A program made the position numbers and the translations under genes. The notes beneath the pieces are model-generated. The model did not search any database and had not been told where the DNA came from. It saw only the letters and a program-made list of their open reading frames with translations. Source: CAVSJA01 sp963728145 (GTDB taxonomy: Bacteria; Bacteroidota; Bacteroidia; Chitinophagales; Chitinophagaceae). From it: a DNA stretch of 64,000 bases. How positions within the stretch are numbered: position 1 is the stretch's first letter; every line of letters begins with the position of its first letter. Positions 26,890-38,421 of the stretch are shown here, piece after piece. The stretch covers positions 744,001 through 808,000 of the forward strand of contig CAVSJA010000002.1 in the NCBI GenBank assembly GCA_963728145.1, written 5' to 3'.

Positions 26890-29006
26890 ATGGAAGTTAA
26901 ACGTGACATATTATGGAGAGTGTACCTGAGCTTTCTGGGGATCGTGATTTTTAGCCTCCTGATCCTCGGCCGGGTCTTCTACATTCAAAATTTCGAAGGC
27001 AGCTACTGGATCGATCAGGCAAAAGCGCAGCAACAAAAATATGTTCCGATCGAAGCTGAGCGGGGAACCATCTATAGCGAAGATGGTAGCATGTTGAGTA
27101 CTTCTGTTCCTCGCTTCGATATTTATATTGATTTCATGGCGGAAGGTCTGCGTGCAAAAGGCGGCAAAGCTATTTAAAGAAAATGTCGATTCTCTCTCCA
27201 TTGCATTAGCAGGATTTTTCGGAAACAAAAGCAGCGCATCGTATAAGAAAATATTGCAACAGGAATACAGGAAGAAGAACCGCTATTTCCTGTTGAAAAG
27301 AGATCTTTCTTTTGAAGAATATAAAAACTTTCGCGAATTGCCATTTATCCGTCTTGGGAAAAACAAAAGTGGTTTTATTCCTGAAGTAAGAAGCGTACGT
27401 CTGAATCCATTTGGTCTGCTGGCAAACAGAACGATTGGTCTTGCAAGGGAAAATGCGCAGAATGTTGGTTTGGAAAGAACCTATGATAGTTTATTGAAAG
27501 GGGAAACTGGAAAGAAATTGGTCAGATTTATTGGCGGCGGAACATTTGTGCCTGTTGAAGGATCTGAGATTGATCCGGAGAATGGAAAAGATATCTTGAC
27601 GACGCTTGATGTAAATATCCAGGACATCGCTGAAAACGCTTTGTTGAAAGTGTTAAAGGAGAATGAATGTGAACAGGGTATTTGCATAGTGATGGAAGTA
27701 AAAACGGGAAAGATCAAGGCCATTGCTAACCTGAAGAAGAGAAAGGCGGGCGAGTTATGGAGAAGATTTGAATTACGCAATCCTTGCCAGCGAGCCTGGT
27801 TCAACCTTCAAACTCGCCACCCTGCTTGCTTTGTTGGAAGATAAATACATCAGGCTCGATAACCGGGTTAATCTGGAAGGCGGCAAATGGCAGGTGAATG
27901 GAAGAACTGTTTATGATAGCGAACAACATGGTTTGAATGAGGTAACGGTGAAAGAAGCATTCGAACATAGTTCAAATGTTGGAATGGCGAAATTGGTTAC
28001 GGCGCACTATTCAAAAAATCCGGATACAATTTATATCACACCTTAGAAAATTGCGATTGGATCAACGTTCAGGTGTCAACCTCACCGGGGAAACAGCACC
28101 AGTTGTCAAAACTCCTAAATCAAGAACCTGGAGCGCAACTTCTTTACCATGGATGGCTTTTGGCTATGAAGTACTGATCAATCCGCTTCAAACATTGATG
28201 CTATACAATGCAATTGCCAATGATGGAAAGATGATGAAACCCTACTTGGTGAATGCGGTCCAGGAAAATGGAATCTGGTAAGAAAATATGAACCGGAAGT
28301 ATTGAATGAAGGAATCTGCAGTGAATCAACATTAAGTCAATTGAAAGCTTGTCTCGAAGGAGTTTGTGGAGAAGAAGGAGGAACGGGTTATGCCTTGTTT
28401 AAAGGAGCTCCTTATAAAGTTGCAGGTAAAACAGGAACAGCATTGGTAGCGAATGGGAACAGAGGTTATTCAGATCATATTTATCAATCTTCATTTGCCG
28501 GATATTTTCCTGCTAATGATCCGCAGTATAGTTGCATTGTGGTGATCAAAAACAAACCCTTTGCAAAAAAATATTATGGCGCTGCTATTGCGGGACCAGT
28601 GTTCAAAGAAATCGCTGACAAACTATATGCGATGAATGTAGATAGAAATTCCGGATTGATGGATTATGCCATGAGGCCCGACAGCATGAAATATTTCTAT
28701 GCGGGTGCTTCCGGAGATATGAAGTCGGTGATGAAGTCGCTGAGTCTTTCGTTTACAGATTCAATTTATAAGAATGAATGGAGCAGGATGTATTCAGTGA
28801 ATTATCAACCGGTGTTATATGGTCAATCCATACAGGATAAGAAAATGCCGGATGTAAGAGGAATGGGATTAAAAGATGCATTGTTCCTGCTTGAGAATAT
28901 GAGCCTGAAAGTTTCAGTGAAGGGTAAGGGTAAAGTGAAAACTCAGAGTATTCAACCGGGAATTTCTGTTAGCTCGAAGGAAAACATTTTGATTGAATTG
29001 AATTGA
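26890..29006 (+). CDS. ftsI: Septal peptidoglycan transpeptidase (PBP3-type) with PASTA domain (four frameshifts)
   Basis: The repaired protein has about 704 residues. A membrane anchor (about 12-30) is followed by the pedestal domain (EAERGTIYSEDGSML) and the transpeptidase domain. The active-site motifs are S-T-F-K (ASEPGSTFKLAT), S-S-N (HSSNVGMAK) and K-T-G (VAGKTGTALVANG). A C-terminal PASTA-like segment (MPDVRGMGLKDALFLLE) follows. Breaks are an extra base near 27169 (GGKLFKEN), one near 27761 (LWEDLNYAI), one near 28029 (DTFISHLRK) and a missing base near 28277 (GILVRKYEPE). It cross-links septal wall together with FtsW. Its stop overlaps the murE start (TGATG). Confidence 0.93.
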
Positions 29007-30469
29007 TGGCATTGTTTCAAGACATATTGTATAAAGTGAAGATCCGTTCGGTGCAGGGCAAGCTTGATATGAAAGTGAGGGACCTGCAAACGGATTCAAG
29101 AAATGTCAAGAGGGGCTCGGTGTTTATCGCGGTAAAAGGAGTGAAGATGAATGGCCACGAGTTCATTGAAAAAGCAATAGAGAATGGAGCGACTGCAGTT
29201 GTTGTTGAAGACCTACCCACACAATTGAAAGAAAAGGTCAGTTATGTGCAGGTGGAGAACAGCGCAGCGGCAGCAGGATATATGGCGCATAATTTTTTCG
29301 GACAGCCATCCGAAAAATTGAAACTGGTCGGTGTAACCGGAACAAATGGCAAGACAACAATTGCCACTTTACTATATAAGCTCTTTACATCACTGGGATA
29401 TAAATGCGGATTGCTGAGTACGGTGGAAAATCATATTGGCGATAAGGTTCTCCCTGCCACACATACTACACCTGATGCGATTCAATTGAATGAGTTGTTG
29501 AAACAAATGGTGGATGCAGGATGTACGCATGTGTTTATGGAAACAAGTTCGCATGCGATCCATCAGCACCGGATCGCAGGTTTGAAATATGCCGGAGGGA
29601 TATTCAGCAATATCACTCATGATCACCTGGATTATCATAAAACATTCGATGAATATATCCGGGTGAAGAAAATGTTCTTTGACAGTTTGCCTTCTTCCGC
29701 ATTTGCACTTTCAAATGCAGATGATAAACGAGGTGCAGTGATGTTGCAAAATACTCATGCGCGTCCTTTATTATACAGCCTGCGAACGATGGCTGATTTT
29801 AAGGGAAAGATCCTTGAAAATAGCTTGACGGGCTTAGTGATGACGGTCAATGACCAGGAAGTTCATTTCAGGTTGATTGGTGAGTTCAATGCTTATAACC
29901 TGCTGGCTGTATATGGAGCGGCGATCTGCCTGGGTGAAGAAAAGCATGAAGTGTTGCGCTTTCTGAGTGTGTTGACAGGAGCTGAAGGAAGATTTGATTA
30001 TATCATTTCGCCTAAGGAAAGAGTGATCGGTATTGTTGATTATGCACATACACCGGATGCCTTATTGAATGTGCTAGCCACAATAAAGAATCTGAAAAAA
30101 GGAAATGAACAGATCATAACGGTTGTGGGATGCGGTGGCGACAGGGATAAAACAAAAAGACCTTGATGGCTGAAGTGCGGCCGAGCATAGTGATAAAGTG
30201 ATTTTTACTTCGGATAATCCCCGAAGTGAGGATCCTGAGCAGATACTAAGAGATATGGAAGCAGGATTGAATACGGCTGCAAAGAGAAAAAAAATCTCGA
30301 TTGCCGATCGGAAGGAAGCAATCAAGACAGCGATCAATTTAGCAAGGAGGAAGACATTGTATTGATTGCGGGAAAAGGACATGAGAAGTACCAGGAAATA
30401 AAAGGAGTAAAAAATCATTTCGACGATAAACAGGTATTGAAAGAAATGTTTGAGCAATTGGAAAAGTGA
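29006..30469 (+). CDS. murE: UDP-N-acetylmuramoyl-L-alanyl-D-glutamate--2,6-diaminopimelate ligase (three frameshifts)
   Basis: The repaired protein has 488 residues. It shows the N-terminal UDP-binding domain (LQTDSRNVKRGSVFIAVKG), P-loop VTGTNGKTT, TTPDAIQLNELL, the ligase block DHLDYHKTFDEY and GIVDYAHTPDAL. The C-terminal region contains DNPR (TSDNPRSEDPEQI), the motif of enzymes that add meso-diaminopimelate. Missing bases near 30162, 30176 and 30345 break the last 100 codons; reading past them gives LMAEVAAEHSDK and KEEDIVLIAGKGHEKYQEI. The ATG overlaps the ftsI stop. Confidence 0.94.
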
Positions 30470-30527
30470 TAGAGGATATTAAAAAGATTTTCACGGACGG
30501 TTACAAAAAGCCAAGTAACAACACACC

Positions 30528-31807
30528 ATGCTGTATCACTTAATTGACTGGTTGAATGAGATGGGTGTTAAATTCCCGGGGAGTGCATTGTTTCAGTTCA
30601 TCACTTCCCGGGTGTTGCTGGCTGTTATTCTCTCCTTGATCATATCGGCCGTGTTTGGAAAGAAATTGATCAATTACCTCCTTCGTAAACAGGTTGGAGA
30701 AAGTGTGCGAGATCTTGGATTAGCTGGTGAACAACAGAAGAAAGGTACACCAACAATGGGGGGGTTCATTATCATCCTCGCCATCCTCGTACCTACTTTA
30801 TTGCTTGCCGATTTGAACAAAGCATATATCCGACTGATGATTTTCGCAACTGTTTGGCTGGGAATTATCGGTTTTATTGATGATTACCTGAAGCTAAGGG
30901 CCAAGAGAATCGCACAGCAAACGGGTGTGCCCTACAATAAGGGTGACAAAGATGGATTAGCGGGATGGTTTAAAATACTTGGACAGGTTGTGTTGGGTCT
31001 TGTTGTTGCACTGGTTCTTGCATTTAATCCGAATACCAGGGTATGGAGAGAATATACTGGTGAAGTAAAACAAGGCGATACCACGATCAAGACGGTACAA
31101 TTTGATGGAAAAATCAAGCATTTTGTTATCCCGGATGAGCCAATAACAACTATTCCCTTTGTGAGAAGGCATGAATTCAATTATTCAAAACTGCTTCCAG
31201 CCGGATTGAGAGGGTTTACCTGGGTCTTGTATTCAATAATTGTTATTTTCATTATCACTGCTGTATCAAATGGAGCAAATATTACAGATGGATTGGATGG
31301 ACTTTGCTACGGGTACCAGTGCATTGATTGGAGTTTGTCTTGGCATATTCGCCTATGCCAGCGGTAACCTGCGGTTTGCAGAATACCTGAACATCATGTA
31401 TATCCCAAATCTTGGCGAGCTGTCCATATTCATTGGTGCAATGATCGGAGCCTGTGTTGGGTTTCTATGGTACAACTCATTACCCGGCACAGGTATTCAT
31501 GGGTGATACCGGAAGCCTGACACTGGGAGGAATCATTGCAGCACTGGCAATCATTGTACGAAAAGAATTATTGATACCGATTTTTTGCGGTGTGTTCCTG
31601 GTGGAAAACCTAAGTGTGATCATACAGGTTAGTTATTTCAAATACACGAAGAAAAAATATGGGGAGGGAAGAAGAATTTTTTTGATGAGTCCGCTTCATC
31701 ATCATTACCAGAAGCTAGGATATCACGAAGCGAAGATTGTAACAAGATTTTGGATAGTAACGATCATATGTGTGGTGCTTGCGATAGTGACGTTGAAAAT
31801 CAGATAG
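30528..31807 (+). CDS. mraY: Phospho-N-acetylmuramoyl-pentapeptide-transferase (two frameshifts)
   Basis: The repaired protein has 425 residues and about ten membrane helices. It makes lipid I. Diagnostic blocks are GTPTMGGFII, the metal-binding IIGFIDDYLKL, NITDGLDGLATG, VFMGDTGSLTLGG and the C-terminal PLHHHYQKLGYHEAKIV. An insertion between helices (about 155-230, with KQGDTTIKTVQFDGKIKHF) makes it longer than Escherichia coli MraY, as is normal in Bacteroidota. Extra T residues near 31305 and 31480 break the frame. The stop codon is the first base of the heptamer array that follows. Confidence 0.94.
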
Positions 31808-31883
31808 GCAATGGGCAATAGGCAATGGGCAATAGACAATGGGCAATGGGCAATGGGCAATAGGCAATAGGCAATAGACAATG
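31807..31883. repeat. Eleven-unit heptamer array between mraY and murD
   Basis: Eleven 7-base units of the types GGCAATG, GGCAATA and GACAATG follow without interruption. The array begins at the last base of the mraY stop codon and ends about 100 bp before murD. It lies within the operon and is transcribed. Confidence 0.88.
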
Positions 31884-31985
31884 AACATAATTAATGAAAA
31901 ACCCGAGAAAAGAATTGTGGTGCAGTAAAAGTTCAAACTACTGAAGAACCCCCTTAATCCGGGCAATATGAATGCGAATTAGTGT

Positions 31986-33321
31986 ATGGCAAACGATTGG
32001 TCATATTGGGTGGAGGTGAAAGTGGGTTGGGTGCTGCAATACTTGGCAAGCAAAAAGGATATGATGTATTTGTTTCTGATCGGGTGAGATAAAGGAGCAA
32101 TACAGGAAACAGTTTGAACAAAACAATATTGCATTTGAAGCAGGCGGGCATAGTGAGGAGAAAATATTCAATGCAGATGAAGTGATGAAGAGTCCGGGAA
32201 TACCGGAAAAGAATGAATTGGTAAAAAAGATTAGGGAGAAAGGAATACCGATCATCAGCGAAATCGAATTGGCTTACCGGTACAAAGGCAATAGCAAGAT
32301 CATTGGCATTACCGGCAGTAATGGAAAGACCACTACCACTGCGTTGACCTATCATATCTGCAAGAAAGCAGGATTGGATTGTGCACTGGTAGGAAATATC
32401 GGTTATTCATTTGCGAGGCAGGTAGCGGAAGATCCGAAAGGATTGTATGTGGCAGAGATCAGCAGTTTTCAATTGGATGATATCAAAACATTCAGACCGG
32501 ATATCGCCATACTGACCAATATCACGGAAGATCATCTGGACCGGTATCGTACAATTTTGAAAATTATATCGACAGTAAGTTCCGGATCGCGAAAAACCAG
32601 ACGGAAAATGATTATTTTATTTACTGTGAGGATGATCCAGTAACTATGCAATATATCAATCGGTATACTATACAATCAAACCCATTACCATTCACAATGA
32701 ACAGAGAACTAAACCAAGGAGCATTTATTAAGAACGGGATAATGACCATAACGGCTGGGGATGAGAAAATGCAAATGAGTATTTATGATTTTGCAATGAA
32801 AGGAAAACACAACCAATACAACACTATGGCAGCAGGAATTGGAGCGGCAACACTTGGATTCGCAAGGAAAAGATCAGGGAGGCATTGAAAGTTTTGAAAG
32901 CCTTGAGCACCGGATGGAACCGGTTTCAACAATCAGAGGAGTGGAATTTATCAATGATAGCAAGGCTACTAATGTAAATAGCACCTGGTATGCATTGGAA
33001 AGTATGAAAAAGCCAACCATCCTGATACTGGGAGGTGTTGATAAGGGAAATGATTATTCACTGCTCAGAGACCTGGTGAAAGAAAAAGTAAAAGCAATCG
33101 TATGCCTGGGAATGGATAACCGAAAAATCCATGAAGCATTCCAAAATGATGTACCAGTTATCGTGAATACGGGAAGTGCACAGGAAGCGGCCTTCTCCGC
33201 ATTTCGACTCGCTAACAAAGGCGATGTGGTATTGCTGAGCCCGGCTTGTGCAAGTTTTGACTTGTTTAAAAATTACGAGGATAGAGGCGATCAGTTTAAA
33301 AAAGCGGTAAGAGAATTATAG
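31986..33321 (+). CDS. murD: UDP-N-acetylmuramoyl-L-alanine--D-glutamate ligase (about five frameshifts)
   Basis: The repaired protein has about 446 residues and would start MAKRLVILGGGESGLGAAIL. The ligase core has ITGSNGKTTTTALT, the AEISSFQLD block, LTNITEDHLDRY and the C-terminal FINDSKATNVNSTWYAL, LILGGVDKGNDYS and LSPACASFDLFKNYEDRG. Missing bases near 31993, 32083, 32548, 32858 and 32905 are needed to keep the frame. A GTG at 31982 would avoid the first correction. All five changes are deletions, unlike in ftsA where all are insertions. Confidence 0.9.
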
Positions 33322-33382
33322 TCAGGAGTCGGGAGTCAGGAGTCTGCAGTACTCGCAGCTCGTAGCTCAAAGCTCATAGCTA
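33320..33382. repeat. Nine-unit heptamer array between murD and ftsW
   Basis: Nine 7-base units follow in phase: AGTCAGG, AGTCGGG, AGTCAGG, AGTCTGC, AGTACTC, GCAGCTC, GTAGCTC, AAAGCTC and ATAGCTA. The unit changes from AGTCNGG to NNAGCTC inside one array without loss of phase. The array begins inside the murD stop codon and ends seven bases before ftsW. Confidence 0.85.
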
Positions 33383-33389
33383 ATAAAAC

Positions 33390-34648
33390 ATGAGGTTTTT
33401 TAAAGACATAGGATTCGATGAGTTTAGTACACCAGGTGGTGTGAGCACTAACCTTTTGAACAAAACAAGAGGTGATAAAGTCATCTGGGCTTTAGTGATC
33501 GTATTGGCGTTGGTCTCCATGCTCGTGGTTTATAGTTCGACAGGATTACTGGCCTATAGTTTCAATAAAGGAAATACCGAGATCTATTTATTCAAGCAGG
33601 TTGTTTTCATTGCATTGGGAATGGCCATCATTTATTTTGCCACCGGGTAAATTATACCCTGTATTCAAGCGTGGCCCGTATCCTTTTTATTATTTCTATT
33701 CCTTTGTTAATCTATACATTGTTTTTTGGCGTAAGCTTGAATGAAGGAAGCCGTTGGATCCGTCTTCCGATCATCAACCTTACTTTTCAAACATCTGATC
33801 TCGCAAAGCTTGCGCTTTTCATGTACCTCAGCCGCTTGCTAAGCAGGAAACAGCAGGTGATTAAGGATTTCAAAAAAGGATTTTTACCGATTATCATTCC
33901 TGTAGTTATCATCTGCGTGCTGATCGCTCCCGCAAATCTTTCTACCGCATTATTAATTGGAGCTACAAGCTTGCTCCTGATGTTCATCGGCCGAGTGAAT
34001 ACGAAATATTTGCTCCTTACTGTTGGAGCAGCGCTTGTTCCATTGCTGATCCTGATCGTCATTTCAATGATTTATTATGACAAGGAAGAAGGAAAAACAA
34101 AGGACTTGCCGGCAATATTGGAAACCGGGAGGTTCCCAACCTGGATAAAAAGGGTTCAGAATTTTATTTATGCAAGTAAAGAAGTTGATAAGGAAGAAAA
34201 CTACCAGATCAACCAGGCAAAGATTGCAATTGCGAAGGGCGGTGTATTGGGAATGGGTCCGGGTAATAGCGAGCAAAGAAATTTCCTTCCGCATCCATAT
34301 TCGGATTTCATTTACGCAATAATCATCGAAGAATATGGTATCGTGGGAGGATTTGTGATCATGTTTATTTACCTGTTATTTCTTTTCCGATGTATTCGAT
34401 TATTCCAAAAATGTCCCTATGCATTTGGTGCATTCCTGGCATTGGGATTAAGTTTTACACTGGTAATACAGGCATTGATCAATATGGCGGTGAATGTGAA
34501 TCTGTTCCCGGTGACGGGAGTAACGCTTCCGTTGCTAAGTATGGGAGGAAGTTCTTTCTTATTTACCTGTTTGTCGATAGGTATCATATTGAGTGTGGCG
34601 AGGAATGTGGAGCAGGAGAAAGCGAAGGCACAAGCGCTTCCGACTTAG
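33390..34648 (+). CDS. ftsW: Septal peptidoglycan glycosyltransferase FtsW (one frameshift)
   Basis: The repaired SEDS-family membrane protein has 419 residues and about ten helices. It polymerises lipid II at the septum with FtsI. Blocks include VYSSTGLLA in helix 1, GSRWIRLP, FQTSDLAKLALFMYLSR, a large loop and the family signature NVNLFPVTGVTLPLLSMGGSSFL near the end. A missing base near 33640 separates the first 86 codons; repair gives YFAHRVNYTLYSSVARILF. Confidence 0.93.
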
Positions 34649-34698
34649 ACCTTGATAGAAATAGATGGTGAAGTCAATCGTCGGAAAGGCTTGCGCCA

Positions 34699-34830
34699 GG
34701 CAATGGTCAATAGGCAATGGGCAAGAGGCAATGGGCAATGGGCAATAGGCAATAGGCAAGGGGCAAGGGGCAAAAGGCAAAAGGCAATAGGCAATAGGCA
34801 AGAAGACAAGTGGCAAAAGGTAATTGGCAA
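34699..34830. repeat. Heptamer array between ftsW and murG
   Basis: At least 15 units in phase (GGCAATG, GTCAATA, GGCAAGA, GGCAATA, GGCAAGG, GGCAAAA) span 34699-34803, then degenerate units run up to the murG start. This is the longest array of the window. Reading it on either strand gives artificial repeat peptides, so apparent open frames across it are not genes. Confidence 0.88.
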
Positions 34831-34835
34831 GAAAA

Positions 34836-35938
34836 ATGAAAACGGGCAATACGAAAATAATTCTGGCAGGAGGGGGAACCGGCGGACATATTTTTCCGGC
34901 GATCGCAATTGCCAATGCATTGAAAAAAAAAGATCCGGCAATTGAGATTCTTTTTGTTGGCGCAAAGGGAAAAATGGAAATGGAAAAAGTACCGCAGGCA
35001 GGATATGAGATAAAGGGAATTGATATCGCGGGTTTCAACAGAAGTTCTTTGATAAAAAACATTGCATTGCCATTCAAGCTGATAAAAAGTTTTTTCCAGG
35101 TAAGGAGGATTATCAAAGATTTTAAGCCTGATGCAGTGATTGGTGTTGGAGGTTATTCCAGCTTCCCGGTGTTGAGATATGCACAGGCTAAAGGAATTCC
35201 AAGTTTCATTCATGAATCGAATTCCTTTGCAGGTAAATCCAATATCCTTCTTGGTAAAAAAGCCACAAAAATATTTGTGGCGAGTGATGGAATGGAAAAA
35301 TTCTTTCCATCATCAAGGATCAGGATAACGGGTAACCCGGTACGAAATAATATCGTGAAGAGTAGTATGAGCAGGGAAGAAGGAATAAAGTTCTTTGAAT
35401 TGGACCCATCACGAAAAACAGTTTTTGTAACAGGCGGAAGTCTCGGAGCAAAAGGGATCAATGAAGCCATTGCTGCAGGAATTGAGCTGTTTATTCAAAA
35501 TGATGTTCAATTGATCTGGCAAACAGGCAAACCCTTTTTAGAGAATGCAAAAGGAGCAGCTAAAGGAAAGAAGGGAATATGGGTTGGAGATTTTATTTCA
35601 AAAATGGAATACGCTTATGCTGCAGCGGATGTCGTGGTGTCGAGATCAGGTGCAATGTCCATTGCTGAATTATGTGTAGTAAAGAAGCCGGTGGTCTTTG
35701 TTCCCTTTCCATTCGCAGCAGAAGATCACCAGACTGTGAATGCAAGAAACCTGGTCAATAAGAATGCAGGATTAATGGTAAAAGATGATTTGCAAAGGAG
35801 AAACTCGTACCAACGGTGATTGGCTTGATCAGGAATAATGACACGAGGGAATTATTGAAAGAAAATATTGGAAAGCTGGCCATTACAAATGCGGATGAAG
35901 TGATTGCAGGAGAGATACTGGCAGCAGTTGCGAAATAG
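34836..35938 (+). CDS. murG: UDP-N-acetylglucosamine--undecaprenyl-PP-MurNAc-pentapeptide transferase (one frameshift)
   Basis: The repaired GT28 enzyme has 367 residues and makes lipid II. N-terminal motif KIILAGGGTGGHIFPAIAIA, then VGGYSSFPVL, HESNSFAGKSN, VTGGSLGAKGINEAI, and the donor-binding VVSRSGAMSIAELC with FPFAAEDHQTVNARNLV. A missing base near 35795 breaks the C-terminus; repair gives KEKLVPTVIGLIRN and end AAVAK. The start at 34836 was preferred over TTG 34824, which lies in the heptamer array. Confidence 0.94.
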
Positions 35939-35947
35939 CAGACAAGA

Positions 35948-37327
35948 ATGAGTAATGATAAGAATATAGGAAATAAAATTTATTTCATCGGGATTGGAGG
36001 AATAGGGATGAGTGCACTGGCCCGTTATTTCAGGTTTCATGGAAAGGAAGTGAGTGGTTATGATAAAACTGAAACTCCACTTACAAAAGAATTGGTGAAT
36101 GAAGGAATTCCAGTTCACTATGAAGATAATCCGAACCTTATACCCAAAGATGCAGATCTCATAGTTTATACCCCGGCAATACCCAAAGATCTCAGGGAAT
36201 TGCAGTATTACCGGGAGCATGACTATAGGTTGCTGAAGAGAAGCGAAGTATTAGGATTGATCACCAGTAGTTCTTTTAATATCTGTGTTGCAGGCACTCA
36301 TGGTAAAACAACCATCAGTACAATGATCGCACATATTCTTCGGCATAGCGGTTATGGTTGCAATGCTTTCCTTGGAGGAATAGCGGTTAATTATAACAGC
36401 AACTTTTGGAGCGATAAACGAAATGTATGTGTGGTTGAAGCAGATGAGTATGATAGAAGTTTTTTGAAACTGAATCCGGATATCGCTGTGATCACTGCGA
36501 TGGATGCGGATCACCTGGATATTTATGGCACTGCCGAAGCGATGGAAGAAGCATTCATTGATTTTACGCAAAAAATAAAAGCCGGTGGACTACTGATCAA
36601 CAAATTCGGTTTATCGCGTGATAAGGAACTGGGCGGAACAAAAAGGATTCGTTACAGTTTACAGAATGAGAAAGCCGATGCATTTGCAAAGAATATCCGG
36701 ATGAGCAAAGGAGGTTATGAGTACGAGGTGGTGAAGAAGGATTGGATGGTTTCCGGAGTTCGCCTGAACATGGGCGGAATGCATAATGTAGAGAATACGG
36801 TTGCTGCAATTTCGGTTGCGCAGGAGTTAGGGATAGAAAATGAAAAGATAAAAGCAGCTATTGAGGCATTTCGGGGAGTGAAGAGGAGGTTTGAATACAT
36901 AATAAGAAAGGATGACTTGGTTTTTATAGATGATTATGCGCACCATCCTGAAGAATTGAGAGCATTGATCAGCGGCGCAAAAGCTCTTTTCAGTGGAATG
37001 AGGTGTACCGTGGTTTTTCAACCACACCTGTACACACGAACCAGGGATTTGGTGGATGGATTTGCTGAAAGCCTTGGATTGGCTGATGAAGTTTTTCTGT
37101 TACCAATCTATCCGGCAAGAGAGTTGCCAATCGCTGGTGTGAGCAGCGAAATGATTGCAGGAAAGATAAAGAACGCTAAAGTGGATACTGTTTCAAAAGA
37201 GGAATTATTAGAGCGATTGTCGGACAAAGTGAAGGATGAAAATGGAATTGAATTATTTATCACGGCAGGGGCAGGAGATATTGATGCAATGCTTCCAACA
37301 ATAAAAAATGTATTAGAAAAAAAATAA
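35948..37327 (+). CDS. murC: UDP-N-acetylmuramate--L-alanine ligase
   Basis: The 459-residue protein is intact. Motifs are YFIGIGGIGMSALARYF at the N-terminus, P-loop VAGTHGKTTISTMI, VEADEYDRSFLKLNPD, the AMDADHLDIYGT ligase block, FIDDYAHHPEELRAL and VVFQPHLYTRTRDL. It adds the first amino acid of the stem peptide. It is the only enzyme of the mur set here with no frame break. Confidence 0.97.
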   Translation: MSNDKNIGNKIYFIGIGGIGMSALARYFRFHGKEVSGYDKTETPLTKELVNEGIPVHYEDNPNLIPKDADLIVYTPAIPKDLRELQYYREHDYRLLKRSEVLGLITSSSFNICVAGTHGKTTISTMIAHILRHSGYGCNAFLGGIAVNYNSNFWSDKRNVCVVEADEYDRSFLKLNPDIAVITAMDADHLDIYGTAEAMEEAFIDFTQKIKAGGLLINKFGLSRDKELGGTKRIRYSLQNEKADAFAKNIRMSKGGYEYEVVKKDWMVSGVRLNMGGMHNVENTVAAISVAQELGIENEKIKAAIEAFRGVKRRFEYIIRKDDLVFIDDYAHHPEELRALISGAKALFSGMRCTVVFQPHLYTRTRDLVDGFAESLGLADEVFLLPIYPARELPIAGVSSEMIAGKIKNAKVDTVSKEELLERLSDKVKDENGIELFITAGAGDIDAMLPTIKNVLEKK

Positions 37328-37353
37328 AACGACAAGCTTACTACCCATTAAAT

Positions 37354-38418
37354 ATGAAGGATAAAAGCAATATTCTGAAAATGCTATTGATCTGTTTCTG
37401 GTTACTTGCCGGAGCAGGTAGCGTTGTATTGCTGATTTCTGCGATTAAAGAAAAGAAAGGCAAGGATTGCCAGGGATTTGAAATAACTCTTAAAGGAAAT
37501 CCCGAACACAATTTTCTCGATGATAGCGACATCAAGCAAATAATAACTGCGAAAGGGGCATCTGCAATCAAGGGTAGATCTGTCAGGGATTTCGATCTGA
37601 GCCGCTTGGAAAAAACATTAGAAAAGAACGTTTGGATAAAAGATGCAGAATTGTTCTTCGATAATAACCAGGTATTGCAGGTGAGGGTATGGCAAAGAAA
37701 ACCCATTGCAAGAATATTTACTGAGGGAGGAAAAAGCTTCTATATCGATTCAAACGCGATAAAGCTTCCTTTGTCAGAAAAAATTTCAATTCGCTTACCT
37801 GTATTTACTGGCTTCCCATCCGAGAAAGAGAGTTTCAGCAGGAAAGACAGTTCCCTGATCCGTGATATTAAGAAGGTTTCTTCTTTTCTATTGCAGGATA
37901 AATTCTGGATGGCGCAGATCACACAGATCGAAATTGATCCTTCCCGTCAATTTGAAATGATCCCAATGATTGGGAACCATGTGATCGAATTCGGGAATGG
38001 GGATGAGGTTGAAGCCAAATTCTCGAAGTTGATGATTTTCTACCGCCAGGTATTGGCGAGAACCGGAATGGATCGCTACTCCCGATTGAAAATTCAATAC
38101 GCCAGGCAGGTGATCGGAGTAAAGAGGGAACAGCGCTTCAGCAGGATTGATTCTATCCAGGCAACGCGTTCAGTTGAACAACTCATCGCATCTATTAATA
38201 AGAATGAAAATAATTCAGATAGTACAGGTTTAAGTATCAAGAGGTTTTCCGTTGCTGATTCCATTTCCAACAATTCTTTGAAAGACCACCGACCCTTTGA
38301 ATCCAAATCCAATAATATTAAATCCCAGCGTAGTTCGGATGTGTTGGCGAAAAAAGGATTGATTCAATTATCAAAGCAAAAAACTAGACTAAACCGGTTT
38401 ACAACTAAAAACAGATAA
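37354..38418 (+). CDS. ftsQ: Cell division protein FtsQ
   Basis: The 354-residue protein has a short cytoplasmic start, one membrane helix (about 9-30, MLLICFWLLAGAGSVVLLIS) and a POTRA-like domain (FLDDSDIKQIITAKGASAIKG, then LEKTLEKNVWIKDAELFF). A beta domain follows. A basic, Ser/Asn-rich tail of about 80 residues ends the protein. It links FtsL and FtsI to the ring. Location between murC and ftsA confirms the call. Confidence 0.9.
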   Translation: MKDKSNILKMLLICFWLLAGAGSVVLLISAIKEKKGKDCQGFEITLKGNPEHNFLDDSDIKQIITAKGASAIKGRSVRDFDLSRLEKTLEKNVWIKDAELFFDNNQVLQVRVWQRKPIARIFTEGGKSFYIDSNAIKLPLSEKISIRLPVFTGFPSEKESFSRKDSSLIRDIKKVSSFLLQDKFWMAQITQIEIDPSRQFEMIPMIGNHVIEFGNGDEVEAKFSKLMIFYRQVLARTGMDRYSRLKIQYARQVIGVKREQRFSRIDSIQATRSVEQLIASINKNENNSDSTGLSIKRFSVADSISNNSLKDHRPFESKSNNIKSQRSSDVLAKKGLIQLSKQKTRLNRFTTKNR

Positions 38419-38421
38419 ACT

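Noticed and set aside
31807..34830. CRISPR array
   Set aside because: The repeat period is seven bases without spacers, and no cas gene is near.
34652..35213. Open frames on both strands across 34.65-35.2 kb with Gln/Gly/Ala or Cys/Leu/Pro-rich repeats
   Set aside because: They are translations of the heptamer array at 34699-34830 and of antisense murG; repeated 7-residue peptides are a by-product of the 7-base unit.
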